15,153 nt of DNA. It comes from an uncultured Paraprevotella sp. GTDB taxonomy: Bacteria; Bacteroidota; Bacteroidia; Bacteroidales; Bacteroidaceae. The stretch covers positions 1-15,153 of the forward strand of contig CAAFWT010000022.1 of the NCBI GenBank assembly GCA_900766785.1, written 5' to 3'. The notes below the pieces were generated by a model. That model saw nothing but the letters and a program-made list of their open reading frames with translations, did no database searches and was not told where the DNA came from. Positions 1 through 8,130 of this stretch are shown here, one piece after another. Every line of letters starts with the position of its first letter. The stretch's first letter is position 1. The translations under genes and the position numbers were made by a program.

Positions 1-37
1 CATACTATTACTGTCCGCTAAACTTCTTAGGAGACAA

Positions 38-92
38 CCAAAACTTAGGGCTGATTCCATTTACTGGAGTCAGCCCTAAGTAGTAATTTTGG
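38..92. terminator. Long stem-loop, probable bidirectional terminator
   Basis: Arms 44-58 (CTTAGGGCTGATTCC) and 66-80 (GGAGTCAGCCCTAAG) pair over 15 bp with a single G-T wobble, around a loop at 59-65. An outer stem CCAAAA (38-43) / TTTTGG (87-92) extends it past a 6-nt bulge. Read on the minus strand the inner stem is followed by TTTTGG, so it could end transcription leftward, or end a gene beyond the left edge. No RNA gene is recognised here. Confidence 0.55.
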
Positions 93-116
93 TATCAGCA
101 GGCGAACCTACAATCA

Positions 117-144
117 CCATAGGTAGAAGTAGTAATTCCTATGG
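117..144. repeat. Small inverted repeat
   Basis: A perfect 7-bp inverted repeat, CCATAGG (117-123) and CCTATGG (138-144), is separated by 14 nt. It lies between two stronger stem-loops in the gene-free left end (1-274). It has no clear T-tract and no assignable function; it may be chance or part of a compound terminator. Confidence 0.35.
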
Positions 145-179
145 CCTTATAACATTATCCTTTTAGCCTGGGAAACAGA

Positions 180-224
180 TGATGGCAACAGGCCCTTGCA
201 CTTTCTTCGGGCCTATTGCCATCA
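180..224 (-). terminator. Stem-loop downstream of the GLUG-protein operon
   Basis: Arms 180-195 and 209-224 (GATGGCAACAGGCCC against GGGCCTATTGCCATC plus one outer T-A pair) form a 16-bp stem with one non-Watson-Crick position. In RNA from the minus strand that position is a G-U wobble, so the hairpin is stable when read out of the operon. The following minus-strand bases are only weakly T-rich. It is probably a second, back-up terminator or 3'-end stabiliser. Confidence 0.5.
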
Positions 225-251
225 AATCCTATTTACGTTCTTCGAAAAGAA

Positions 252-269
252 TACTGACGCCTGTCAGTA
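252..269 (-). terminator. Intrinsic terminator just after the GLUG-protein stop
   Basis: TACTGAC (263-269 read on the minus strand) pairs perfectly with GTCAGTA (252-258) over a 4-nt loop. The minus-strand continuation is TTCTTTTC. The hairpin begins 6 nt past the stop codon at 275-277, the expected place for the first terminator of the minus-strand operon. The stem is short, so efficiency may be partial, consistent with a second stem-loop downstream. Confidence 0.55.
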
Positions 270-274
270 CTGCT

Positions 275-3200
275 TTATCGGATAATCACCTTGCGACCAT
301 TGATGATGTAGATACCCTTCTGAAGGCTCTTGACATCATTGTTCATCTTCTGACCACTGAGTGTGTATATGCCCTGAATGGTGGTGTGAGTGGATGGTTT
401 CAGATCCTCGATAGAGGTACCCTCATTCTCCAGGTTGTAATAACCGTTCTCACCCAGGGCTACGATCTTATGATCTGCACGAAGCACAGGATAAGCATCT
501 TCGGTCAGAGTCTGACGCCATACGGGAGACTCTGTCTCTTCTTCGTTGAGCAGATAGCAGAGTTCACCGGTGGAAGCCTTCTCGCGAGCGTCTTCGCCAT
601 AGTAGGTATTGGTCACTGTACCCAGATTGGCCACCTTGAGGTCACTGAGAGCATAGCTGTTGATAATCTTTCCGCTGGCTGCCTCACCTGCGAAGCTGCA
701 GAGCTGGATATGAGTGGTTCTCAGATTGATTTCACCCACTACATAGACATTGCTGATGGTGGCACCATTCAACTCACCGCATACAGCACCCAGACGGCAT
801 CCGTTGCTGTGGGTATTGATAACGGTGGGATTGACCAAACCGAAGTTGGTGATCAGAGTACTACCTGCTGCACGTCCGAAGAGACCGCCTTCCTGTCTGT
901 CCTCAATGACGATATTCAGGTTTCTGATTTCATGACCCTGTCCGTCAAATCCGCCATAGTATGTACGGTTGGTACCATCAAACTCATGGTCATCAGAATA
1001 GCGGCCTATGGGCTGCATCTTGATGCCTGTCATATCTATATCTGCATCCAGGACAGCCTTGGCAGAAGTCTTTCCGTCATTTACCAGATTAGAGAACCAT
1101 CTGAGTGCATAGCCATCATTGAGGTGATATACGCCGTCTTCGTCGGTATAGCTCTTTCCTCTGTCCACAAAGCAGACTGTGCAATATCCATCCTCATCGA
1201 ACTCATGTGACTGACGATGTTCGGCAGATGCATCATTGGTGTAAGAGAAGTCACCCAGAGGAGTTCCGTCACACTGCAGTTCACCAGCCATATAGACTAT
1301 TCCATGAGTCTTGTCGAGTATGGGGAATGCATCCTCTCCGAGTGTCTGATAGTAGATGGGAGCGGGCTGGTCGAGATTTATCTTGTAGCACAGTTCGCCA
1401 CTTGCTATATCCCATCCGTCAGCAGCAGAGTAGCAGTTGGTCAGATTACCCTGATTGGTCAGGACGAAATGAGTGGTGTAGCAGTTGGTCAGATTTGAAC
1501 TTGCACATTCACCTGAGAAACCTGCGCACTGCTCATGACCAGTCTCTACAGTCAGGTTGCCGGCTGTGAAACAGTTTCTGATGGTGCAGTTGTGCAATTC
1601 ACCTGCAAGTACACCAGCTCTCACATTGGACATATTCACCACTTTGGCATTGATGATTCCCACATTCTTGATAGTGGCACCTGTTGCACGGCTGAAGAAG
1701 CCAGCCTCAGATCCATCAAGGACAGTAACGGTAAGATTACGGATGACAAATCCACGTCCGTCAAACTGTCCGTTGAAGTGGTTCTGTGTACCACCGGTGA
1801 TGTATGTGCCTATAGGTGTGAAGTTGGGCATTTCGCTCATATCGATATCACTGCCAAGGGCGAAGTGCAGACTTCTCTTCTTACCGCTGTTCACCTGCTG
1901 GGATATCCATGCCAAGTGATAAGGAGTGGTGCATATGTATTCATCCTCCACGAGTTCGGGCTCTTCTCCGAAATGACGGCGATAGTACTCGTTGTTGTGC
2001 ATATCCTCCAAGATTTTCTCTGCATCTGCTATAGAGTAAGAGCCATCGAAATATGCACTGATAGCAGGTGCATAATAGTCCTTTTCAAATTCTTTCACCT
2101 CATCATCGTCGGAAGCAGTATTGCACAGTACCACATAGAAGGCCTCCACTTCAGATATCATTCTCAGATATGCATCCTTAGCCTTGTAGATATTCATGAA
2201 TGTCTGGCTTATGCGGCATATGAGATCATATTTCTGCTGATTGTCGGTCACGGTCTGTGCCTCTGCCACCTCGTCAGAAAGTTCCTGCTTGAGAGAAGCG
2301 GAATAGTTGGGAGCAGCATAGTAATCCAGTTCGTCAAACACATAGTCATTGAGCACATGAGATGCTATTTCCACCATGTTCTGGAGCTGGGCATCCAGTC
2401 CCTCTGTGGCTTCCTCGATGGTACCATGATAGATGAGACGGGCATTGCCCAGGAAAGTATCGTTGTTTCTGTCATATGCACCCAGTGTCTTGACACCCAG
2501 TGTCAGCGAGTCTGCTGTAACATTCACCAGGATGCTGTTGTCAAAGAAGCCCATGCTTACGGCACAGCTGACGCCTTCCCAAGAGCTGGGTCCCCATCCC
2601 ATGGGTTCGCCGTTGTTATCCTTGCGCTGACCGAAGTATTGAGGATGTGCATCCTTCTCCTCTTCAGTCATAAGACTGGTATAGGGAGTGTGGAAATAGT
2701 TGTAATTCTCATTGGCATAGATAAAGCCGCCATAGTTATATGCACAAGAAGCACTGGCGTCCTCAATCTCAGAATAACCTGAGATGCGCACCTCGTAGAT
2801 ACCTGGACGCAGATCGTGTACGGTCTGATAGATATCCAGTTGTGAATTCTGTGTGGTGATGACAGTCTTCATGCCGGGAGCTGTGGCCCTGCCACCGTAC
2901 GAACCCATGCCATAAGTCCATCCCTGAGCCTCGGGCTGAGAGAAGTCGGCATTGACCAGGAAAGAAGATATGTTGCTACCAGCCTGATAGCAGCGCTCGA
3001 TAGTGATGGCCAGCAGCTGACTGGCAAATTCAGTCTCATCCTGCAAAGCCTTCTCATCGAGCACCAAGTCCTTCAGGATGGTCAATGATGAGCCATTGGG
3101 ATAAACGTCGCCAGCAGGCAGTTCCTCATAGAGATAGGCATCCAGAACGTCTCTCTCATCTCCCTGCAATCCGGGATTCTCGTTCAGGAAAGCCTTTATC

Positions 3201-5026
3201 TCATTGAGCTTCACCACATAGCTGGCATATGCTTTTTCTGAATTGGCGATTTGTGTGCGGAGGGTATCCAGCTCCACGTATGCTTCCTTGAATTCCTCGA
3301 AGGAAGACTCTTCATACTCACTGAGCGCCGACAGATATTTGTCTATCAATGCCACCTGAGCCACCCTTTCGTCATAGGTCTGTTTCTCCAGATTGATGAC
3401 ATTGGCCACCATTGACTTGAAGTCCTCTGGGGTCACAGCACTGGTATAAATATCTTCACCATTCTTGTACACCAAGCCGTGTGTGCTGTCGAGCAAGGGA
3501 CATTCATCATCTCCCAGGGTCTGATACCAGACGGGATCCACGAAGGTCTCACCATTGAGCAGATAACACAGGGCACCGCTCTGAGCACCATCCTGAGCCT
3601 CTTCGCCCCAATAGCAGTTGTTCAGAGCTGCAGCTGCATTGGTGAGCACCTCATAAGTGGTATAACAGTTGTTCAGAGTGGTAGCAGCAGCCTCACCTGA
3701 GATGCCACCCTTCTGGCTATGATCGGTCTCGATGGAGATGCTACCGCCCGAGAAGCAGTAACTGATGGTACAATTGTGGATCTCTCCTGCAAACACACCT
3801 GCGCGGATGGCTGCATTGTTGGTGATAGATGCATTGATGATACCCAGATTCTTGACAGTACCACCGCCGCTGACACGTCCGAAGAGTCCTGCTTCCTGTC
3901 CGTCATCCACTTCCACATACAAGTTGCTCAGGACATGACCCTGACCGTCAAAGACACCTCTGAAATCTGATGATGATCCTGCATCATTGTGCTTGCCGAT
4001 AGGAGTGAACCTGCGGTTATCCATATCGATATCGTTCATGAGGCGACCCTTGATACCTGTGGAACCTGCATTGACCAGACGCTCGAAATAGCGCAACTGC
4101 TCAAAGCTGGTGATTTCGTACCAGCCATCCTCTGTAGGAATCATCAGACCAGCGTCTGTGCCACAGATGATACAGTAGCCATTATCGTCATAGCTATGCT
4201 GAGGCTGAGTACTTCCCTCTTCAGTATTATTGAATGTAGTACCTGCTTCCACTGTTCCGTCACAGAGTACGTTGCCATGTGCATAGACCTGTGCATGGGT
4301 GGCATCCAATGTCGGATATGCATCGAGTCCGATGTTCTGGTACCATGTCACATGGGTCTGGTCTCCATTGAGGAGGAAGCACAGTTCACCTTCCTGCATC
4401 TCATTGATGGCAGCACCGGCATAACTTCTTGTCATTCTCCCTGCAATGTCTGGAGTCAGGGATTCGTAAGTGGTGAAGCAAGACGTGATAGTGGTGGAAC
4501 CACCTGCCTCACCGGCAATGGCACCTTTCTCTTCATTGTCAGTATTGATTTCCACTTCACCTATCACATAGCAGTTCTCCACCTTACTGTTGTAGAGTTC
4601 ACCGCCTATCACACCCGTACGCACAGATGCCAGTGAAGTCATCTTAGCATTGACCATACCCAGGTTCTTGATGGTACAGTTTTCGCCACGTCCTATCAGA
4701 CCCACCTCATAGCTGTCGTCCATGGTAACGGTCAGGTTCTTGATAGCAAAACCGTTTCCATTGAATGTACCGCTATAACGCTGCTTTACATGATTGTCCT
4801 CATCAGAAAAGTATCCGATGGGAATGAAATCAATCACGCCTTCCATATCAATGTCTGCTGTAAGCTTGGCATTGATGGAGGTGTTGCCTGACCTTACCAG
4901 GAGCGTAAACTCCTTCAACTCCGATGGGCTGCCTATGAGATAGTAATCCATCTCATCCTTCTGCAAGTCTGCAAAGGAGGCCAAACACATCATAATGAAA
5001 CTCATCAATAGCGTAAGTCTCTTCAT
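275..5026 (-). CDS. Secreted GLUG-repeat surface protein with T9SS-like C-terminal tail
   Basis: This 1583-residue protein starts with a signal peptide (MKRLTLLMSFIMMCLASFA). It holds four copies of a roughly 220-residue module, at about residues 27-250, 299-525, 1029-1253 and 1297-1523. Each module has an opening strand-helix segment, a DIDM...F.PIG motif, F.G.F.G.G..I.NL, GL.GR, a GLUG-like AG...GE.....I..C stretch, and a closing GELCYLLN...W.QTLG.D..P.LD.THG block. GLUG modules usually build surface beta-solenoids with adhesive or ligand-binding roles. Between modules 2 and 3 lie a helical stretch (530-690), a beta-sandwich resembling a carbohydrate-binding domain (695-865, from NADFSQPEAQGW) and a second helical stretch (866-1028). 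The tail (1547-1583, GIYTLSGQK...KGIYIINGRKVIIR) resembles a type A sorting signal. The ATG lies 28 bp after the hydrolase stop, so the two are probably one operon. No catalytic motif was recognised; substrate or ligand binding at the cell surface is inferred. Confidence 0.85.
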   Translation of the reverse strand: MKRLTLLMSFIMMCLASFADLQKDEMDYYLIGSPSELKEFTLLVRSGNTSINAKLTADIDMEGVIDFIPIGYFSDEDNHVKQRYSGTFNGNGFAIKNLTVTMDDSYEVGLIGRGENCTIKNLGMVNAKMTSLASVRTGVIGGELYNSKVENCYVIGEVEINTDNEEKGAIAGEAGGSTTITSCFTTYESLTPDIAGRMTRSYAGAAINEMQEGELCFLLNGDQTHVTWYQNIGLDAYPTLDATHAQVYAHGNVLCDGTVEAGTTFNNTEEGSTQPQHSYDDNGYCIICGTDAGLMIPTEDGWYEITSFEQLRYFERLVNAGSTGIKGRLMNDIDMDNRRFTPIGKHNDAGSSSDFRGVFDGQGHVLSNLYVEVDDGQEAGLFGRVSGGGTVKNLGIINASITNNAAIRAGVFAGEIHNCTISYCFSGGSISIETDHSQKGGISGEAAATTLNNCYTTYEVLTNAAAALNNCYWGEEAQDGAQSGALCYLLNGETFVDPVWYQTLGDDECPLLDSTHGLVYKNGEDIYTSAVTPEDFKSMVANVINLEKQTYDERVAQVALIDKYLSALSEYEESSFEEFKEAYVELDTLRTQIANSEKAYASYVVKLNEIKAFLNENPGLQGDERDVLDAYLYEELPAGDVYPNGSSLTILKDLVLDEKALQDETEFASQLLAITIERCYQAGSNISSFLVNADFSQPEAQGWTYGMGSYGGRATAPGMKTVITTQNSQLDIYQTVHDLRPGIYEVRISGYSEIEDASASCAYNYGGFIYANENYNYFHTPYTSLMTEEEKDAHPQYFGQRKDNNGEPMGWGPSSWEGVSCAVSMGFFDNSILVNVTADSLTLGVKTLGAYDRNNDTFLGNARLIYHGTIEEATEGLDAQLQNMVEIASHVLNDYVFDELDYYAAPNYSASLKQELSDEVAEAQTVTDNQQKYDLICRISQTFMNIYKAKDAYLRMISEVEAFYVVLCNTASDDDEVKEFEKDYYAPAISAYFDGSYSIADAEKILEDMHNNEYYRRHFGEEPELVEDEYICTTPYHLAWISQQVNSGKKRSLHFALGSDIDMSEMPNFTPIGTYITGGTQNHFNGQFDGRGFVIRNLTVTVLDGSEAGFFSRATGATIKNVGIINAKVVNMSNVRAGVLAGELHNCTIRNCFTAGNLTVETGHEQCAGFSGECASSNLTNCYTTHFVLTNQGNLTNCYSAADGWDIASGELCYKINLDQPAPIYYQTLGEDAFPILDKTHGIVYMAGELQCDGTPLGDFSYTNDASAEHRQSHEFDEDGYCTVCFVDRGKSYTDEDGVYHLNDGYALRWFSNLVNDGKTSAKAVLDADIDMTGIKMQPIGRYSDDHEFDGTNRTYYGGFDGQGHEIRNLNIVIEDRQEGGLFGRAAGSTLITNFGLVNPTVINTHSNGCRLGAVCGELNGATISNVYVVGEINLRTTHIQLCSFAGEAASGKIINSYALSDLKVANLGTVTNTYYGEDAREKASTGELCYLLNEEETESPVWRQTLTEDAYPVLRADHKIVALGENGYYNLENEGTSIEDLKPSTHTTIQGIYTLSGQKMNNDVKSLQKGIYIINGRKVIIR

Positions 5027-5054
5027 AACTGTTTTGTTTTTTTAGAATGGATAA

Positions 5055-7955
5055 TTATTTAATGAAAAACTTCTTTCCGTTTCTGACATATATATTTCCG
5101 GGCTGTCCCGTGTCCACCATCAGTCCTCTGAGATCGAAGAGAGGAGCATTGCCGTAGGCCGAGGGGGTGAAGATGGCATTGGCCGAATCGTGGAAATCCT
5201 GTTGCCAAGCATAGGTGGCTGCGTTCATCGACCCCTCCACATAGAGCCATCCATCCCTGCTTACGCCAGCAGAAAAAGGATTATCGGTACTGAAATCCTG
5301 ACTATAGAGCACTCTTCCGTCTCCGTCCTTGATGATGATATTATCGAAGCTGGCCGCCTCTATGCTGCCATTATTATGGTCTTCTCTGAATCCTATCATG
5401 CCGTAAGTAAACTCTCCGTAGCGTTTGTCCACGAGAATGCCATCGATATACAGAGTGGCCATTCTGCTGTCCTGGACATCTATCTTGAGATGGAACGTCT
5501 TGCCCACCTGCGGAGACACCAGAGAGGCGAAGCTGAAGTCGCCCAAGAGTGTCACTCCCCCTCCGCTCAACCATTGATGGGGACGCAAGCGTGGGTTTCC
5601 TTCCTCTTCCAGATTGATTTGCCACATATAATAGTTATTGCGGTCCTTGGCAGCAAAGCACACGCCGGCAGAGAGTTTTTCCACTCTCACCTGCATCTCT
5701 ATGCTATAATCCCTGCCTGTACCTGCATCCTCGGGCACGTACTCGCTGATATCTCCCTCCAGGGCCTTCTCCTCTATAAGGAAGAAGCCGTCAGAGGGGC
5801 ATACGGTGGCATCCAGCAGAGTCCTGCCTCCCTCATGCCTCAGAGTGGCCTTTTCCATACTGCCTGTCTTGGGATTGAGCAGATAGGCACTGGGTATCTC
5901 CTCGCGCAGGGAAATGGTGGAGGATGTCATGTTGCCATCGATATTCCCGAAGAGGTACACATGGCACCCATCTATTTTCTTATGTATATAGTTGAGCGGA
6001 TGAGTGCCGCCTTCAAACAGGACATCTGCCCTATCCCTTCTTTCGTCCAAGGCCTGCGAGAGAGTTTCCTGCGAGAGAGTGGAAAGGAGGATGGTCTTTC
6101 CGCTTCCCTCTCCCGAGTGGAGCATACGGCTTACGATGCTCTGAATCTCCTCGTTGGTGGCATTACCGTCAGCAGTGAGCGAAGGTGTCTGTGTGGTGAA
6201 AATGACCAGTGCTCCCTGTTCCCAGGCTTTCTCTATCTTCCTCAGGTTGCTGATGGATATGACCTTCACACTGGGCAGGATGATGGTGTGGAAATGCTCT
6301 GTATTGACAGGATTGTTCATGGTGAGCACCCCCTGGGAGACCTGACATCTGTCATCGAGCACCTCGGGATGGATGTAAGTGAAGTCACGTCCTATCTCGT
6401 CGGTAAGCAGTCGGGACACCTGGTCGTAATCTACATCTTTCACCTCCACTCCACCTTGGTAATAGCCCTTAGGCCCATCCAGATAGGAACTTCCCATGAG
6501 GGTCTGTACAGGATAGAGCACAGCTATGTCGGCTATGTGCTGAGCGGGTCGGCAAAGCATGTATTTCATGCGTGCCAGGAAGATGTTGAACTCCCTGAGG
6601 CGACTGTTATATGCTGGATTTCTCCATGAGAGCTCGGGCAGGAATGTCACATCTCCCGTATTGTACCATACGGCATGCGGTATCAGATTGTTGATACCCT
6701 TGGTATACTGCTCTATGGCTATCTGATACATATAGTCCACAGAGATATTTCCCATGGCACCGTACGTCTCGCTCATCACCTCGGTATGGTCCCAGTTGTT
6801 GGCCGACGAAGAGACCACCTTGTATAGATTCTCCGTGGGTTGTGCTCCACCTATTCTGTCGATACCTGGGGATTGCATATATTTGCCATCCAGCATCAGG
6901 TCGCCCGACACACAGGTGGTGTTGAGCACCTCTTCCTGGTCCTGATGCCCTGTGGAAAGGATTCCGTGGGACTGTGCCCATTCTGCCAGAGTCTTCATGA
7001 ACCCCTCGGCATAGAGGGTGGCACGTGTGCTGAAGAGCTGTGTACGGGCAGCGGCCGTATACTCTCCTATATCATACCAAAGGGCGGGATAGATACTGTC
7101 TGGTGCAAAACCGTATATCTGTTCGAATCGTGCATTGAACCCCTCTGTCCACATACGTCCTTCAGCTCTGTACATGGTGGGTTCGTCAAAGAATGTACTG
7201 GTGATTACTGTGCCGAAAGCTTCGGGGAAATGTCTGTAATACTGTTCGTGGGTATCCTTGATGAAGAGTTTCACCGCCTCTGGATTCAGGTAATCCACAT
7301 TGGGGTCTCCTGAGTCCACACAACAGAACACCATTATCTTCCATGGACCATAGCCCGTGGGTGGTGTCCATACCAACTTACCATCCGAGATGTAACTGCG
7401 CAGGCTCACAGAGGTCTTCTTCATGGCACTGTATGCGGCCACGGCCATCACGCTGCCATTCATGCCGTTGAGGTCAAGGGTGAATTTCTTGAGTGGATAG
7501 GCCGTATATTCTGTCTTGTCCAGCCGCTTGATGGTCATTCCCGGATGGTTGTTCCTGAAGCGCGGCACACCATTTCCATTGATGCATCCCATACTGCCAC
7601 TGGGGAATCCGTACTCGTCATATAGGGACATCTGTACACCCTTTTCTCTGGCCATCTCCACCACCTTTCCATACAGGCGAAAATACTCTTCACTCAGATA
7701 TGCAGGCGAGGAATTCCCACCAAAGGGAAGGATTCCACATCCGCCATAAAGGTCAGAATCTGTCATATGCTGGAACTGCTGTTCAAGCTCTGACTCCTTG
7801 ATGGTGGTGTTGTTCCAGAACCATAGGGGGATGGGGCGCCATTTAGGTTCCGGCTTGGCAAATTCCTGGCAGGTAAACACAGGCTGTGCACTCAGCCGGG
7901 CACAGGAAAGCACAACTAAAATCCATAAAATTCCGAATCCAGGGATATGTTTCAT
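5055..7955 (-). CDS. Secreted GH106-like glycoside hydrolase (alpha-L-rhamnosidase family)
   Basis: This 966-residue protein has an N-terminal signal peptide ending ...ARLSAQ (about residue 24). The catalytic part resembles family GH106: PLWFWN (43-48) followed by QF..M...D..GG.GILPFGG (60-80), SLYDEYGFPSG (110-120), STFFDEP (253-259), GHQDQEEV (336-343) and MSETYGA (394-400). By position, E258 and E396 are candidate catalytic acids (inference). Residues about 745-875 look like a concanavalin/LamG-type beta-sandwich (YIDGILVDKRYG). The end, LFDLRGLMVD...GNIYVRNGKKFFIK (939-966), resembles a T9SS type A tail. GH106 enzymes release L-rhamnose from pectic and other plant glycans, but specificity cannot be read here. 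C18 follows VVLS, so a lipoprotein is possible, though the SAQ site is the better fit. It is the first gene of the operon and diverges from an AraC regulator. Confidence 0.8.
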   Translation of the reverse strand: MKHIPGFGILWILVVLSCARLSAQPVFTCQEFAKPEPKWRPIPLWFWNNTTIKESELEQQFQHMTDSDLYGGCGILPFGGNSSPAYLSEEYFRLYGKVVEMAREKGVQMSLYDEYGFPSGSMGCINGNGVPRFRNNHPGMTIKRLDKTEYTAYPLKKFTLDLNGMNGSVMAVAAYSAMKKTSVSLRSYISDGKLVWTPPTGYGPWKIMVFCCVDSGDPNVDYLNPEAVKLFIKDTHEQYYRHFPEAFGTVITSTFFDEPTMYRAEGRMWTEGFNARFEQIYGFAPDSIYPALWYDIGEYTAAARTQLFSTRATLYAEGFMKTLAEWAQSHGILSTGHQDQEEVLNTTCVSGDLMLDGKYMQSPGIDRIGGAQPTENLYKVVSSSANNWDHTEVMSETYGAMGNISVDYMYQIAIEQYTKGINNLIPHAVWYNTGDVTFLPELSWRNPAYNSRLREFNIFLARMKYMLCRPAQHIADIAVLYPVQTLMGSSYLDGPKGYYQGGVEVKDVDYDQVSRLLTDEIGRDFTYIHPEVLDDRCQVSQGVLTMNNPVNTEHFHTIILPSVKVISISNLRKIEKAWEQGALVIFTTQTPSLTADGNATNEEIQSIVSRMLHSGEGSGKTILLSTLSQETLSQALDERRDRADVLFEGGTHPLNYIHKKIDGCHVYLFGNIDGNMTSSTISLREEIPSAYLLNPKTGSMEKATLRHEGGRTLLDATVCPSDGFFLIEEKALEGDISEYVPEDAGTGRDYSIEMQVRVEKLSAGVCFAAKDRNNYYMWQINLEEEGNPRLRPHQWLSGGGVTLLGDFSFASLVSPQVGKTFHLKIDVQDSRMATLYIDGILVDKRYGEFTYGMIGFREDHNNGSIEAASFDNIIIKDGDGRVLYSQDFSTDNPFSAGVSRDGWLYVEGSMNAATYAWQQDFHDSANAIFTPSAYGNAPLFDLRGLMVDTGQPGNIYVRNGKKFFIK

Positions 7956-7984
7956 AGGTTATATTCAAAAGCGTTGATACCTTG

Positions 7985-8014
7985 CAAAAATATTCATTTC
8001 CAAATTCGCGCAAA
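7985..8014 (-). promoter_or_regulatory. Promoter of the hydrolase/GLUG operon
   Basis: On the minus strand TATTTTTG (7992-7985) matches the Bacteroidetes -7 element TAnnTTTG. TTTG (8014-8011) lies 18 bp upstream, close to the usual 19-21 bp. The start codon at 7955 would follow a leader of roughly 20-25 nt. A CCAAATT half-site (8000-8006) lies between the two boxes. Confidence 0.7.
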
Positions 8015-8093
8015 ATGAAAATCTGATATTTTATAATAACAATTTGGCACAATTTTACTTTTATGACAATAAAGAGGATTATTCTGCCAAATT
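8000..8093. promoter_or_regulatory. Three CCAAATT half-sites, candidate AraC operator
   Basis: The 7-mer CCAAATT occurs at 8000-8006 (plus), as AATTTGGCA at 8041-8049 (minus) and as TGCCAAATT at 8085-8093 (plus). The last two form a perfect 9-bp inverted repeat. Centres are about 41 and 44 bp apart, near four helical turns. Site 1 sits inside the hydrolase promoter and site 3 just upstream of the araC -7 box. This is a plausible binding array for the adjacent AraC-type regulator; the link is inferred from placement only. Confidence 0.45.
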
Positions 8094-8098
8094 TCTGC

Positions 8099-8106
8099 TA
8101 ATTTTG
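8099..8106 (+). promoter_or_regulatory. -7 element of the AraC regulator gene
   Basis: TAATTTTG matches TAnnTTTG exactly. No good TTTG box is visible 19-21 bp upstream, which would suit an activator-dependent or autoregulated promoter. The predicted transcript begins near 8113. This places the ATG at 8131 inside the message and rules out the upstream in-frame ATG at 8044 as the main start. Confidence 0.6.
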
Positions 8107-8130
8107 TACAAGCACATAACCTATCCACCT

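Noticed and set aside
179..2782. Long plus-strand open frames opposite the GLUG protein (179-1210, 1535-2782; also 3989-4636)
   Set aside because: They are antisense shadows of a gene with clear domains, signal peptide and tail. Their translations show no domain, and repeats in the real gene explain their length.
5190..6629. 479-codon plus-strand frame opposite the glycoside hydrolase
   Set aside because: No recognisable motif; the opposite strand encodes a full GH106-like enzyme with conserved motifs across the same span.
8044..8130. Upstream ATG giving a 326-residue AraC protein
   Set aside because: The -7 element TAATTTTG (8099-8106) and one CCAAATT site lie inside the extension, and 297 residues from 8131 is the normal family length.
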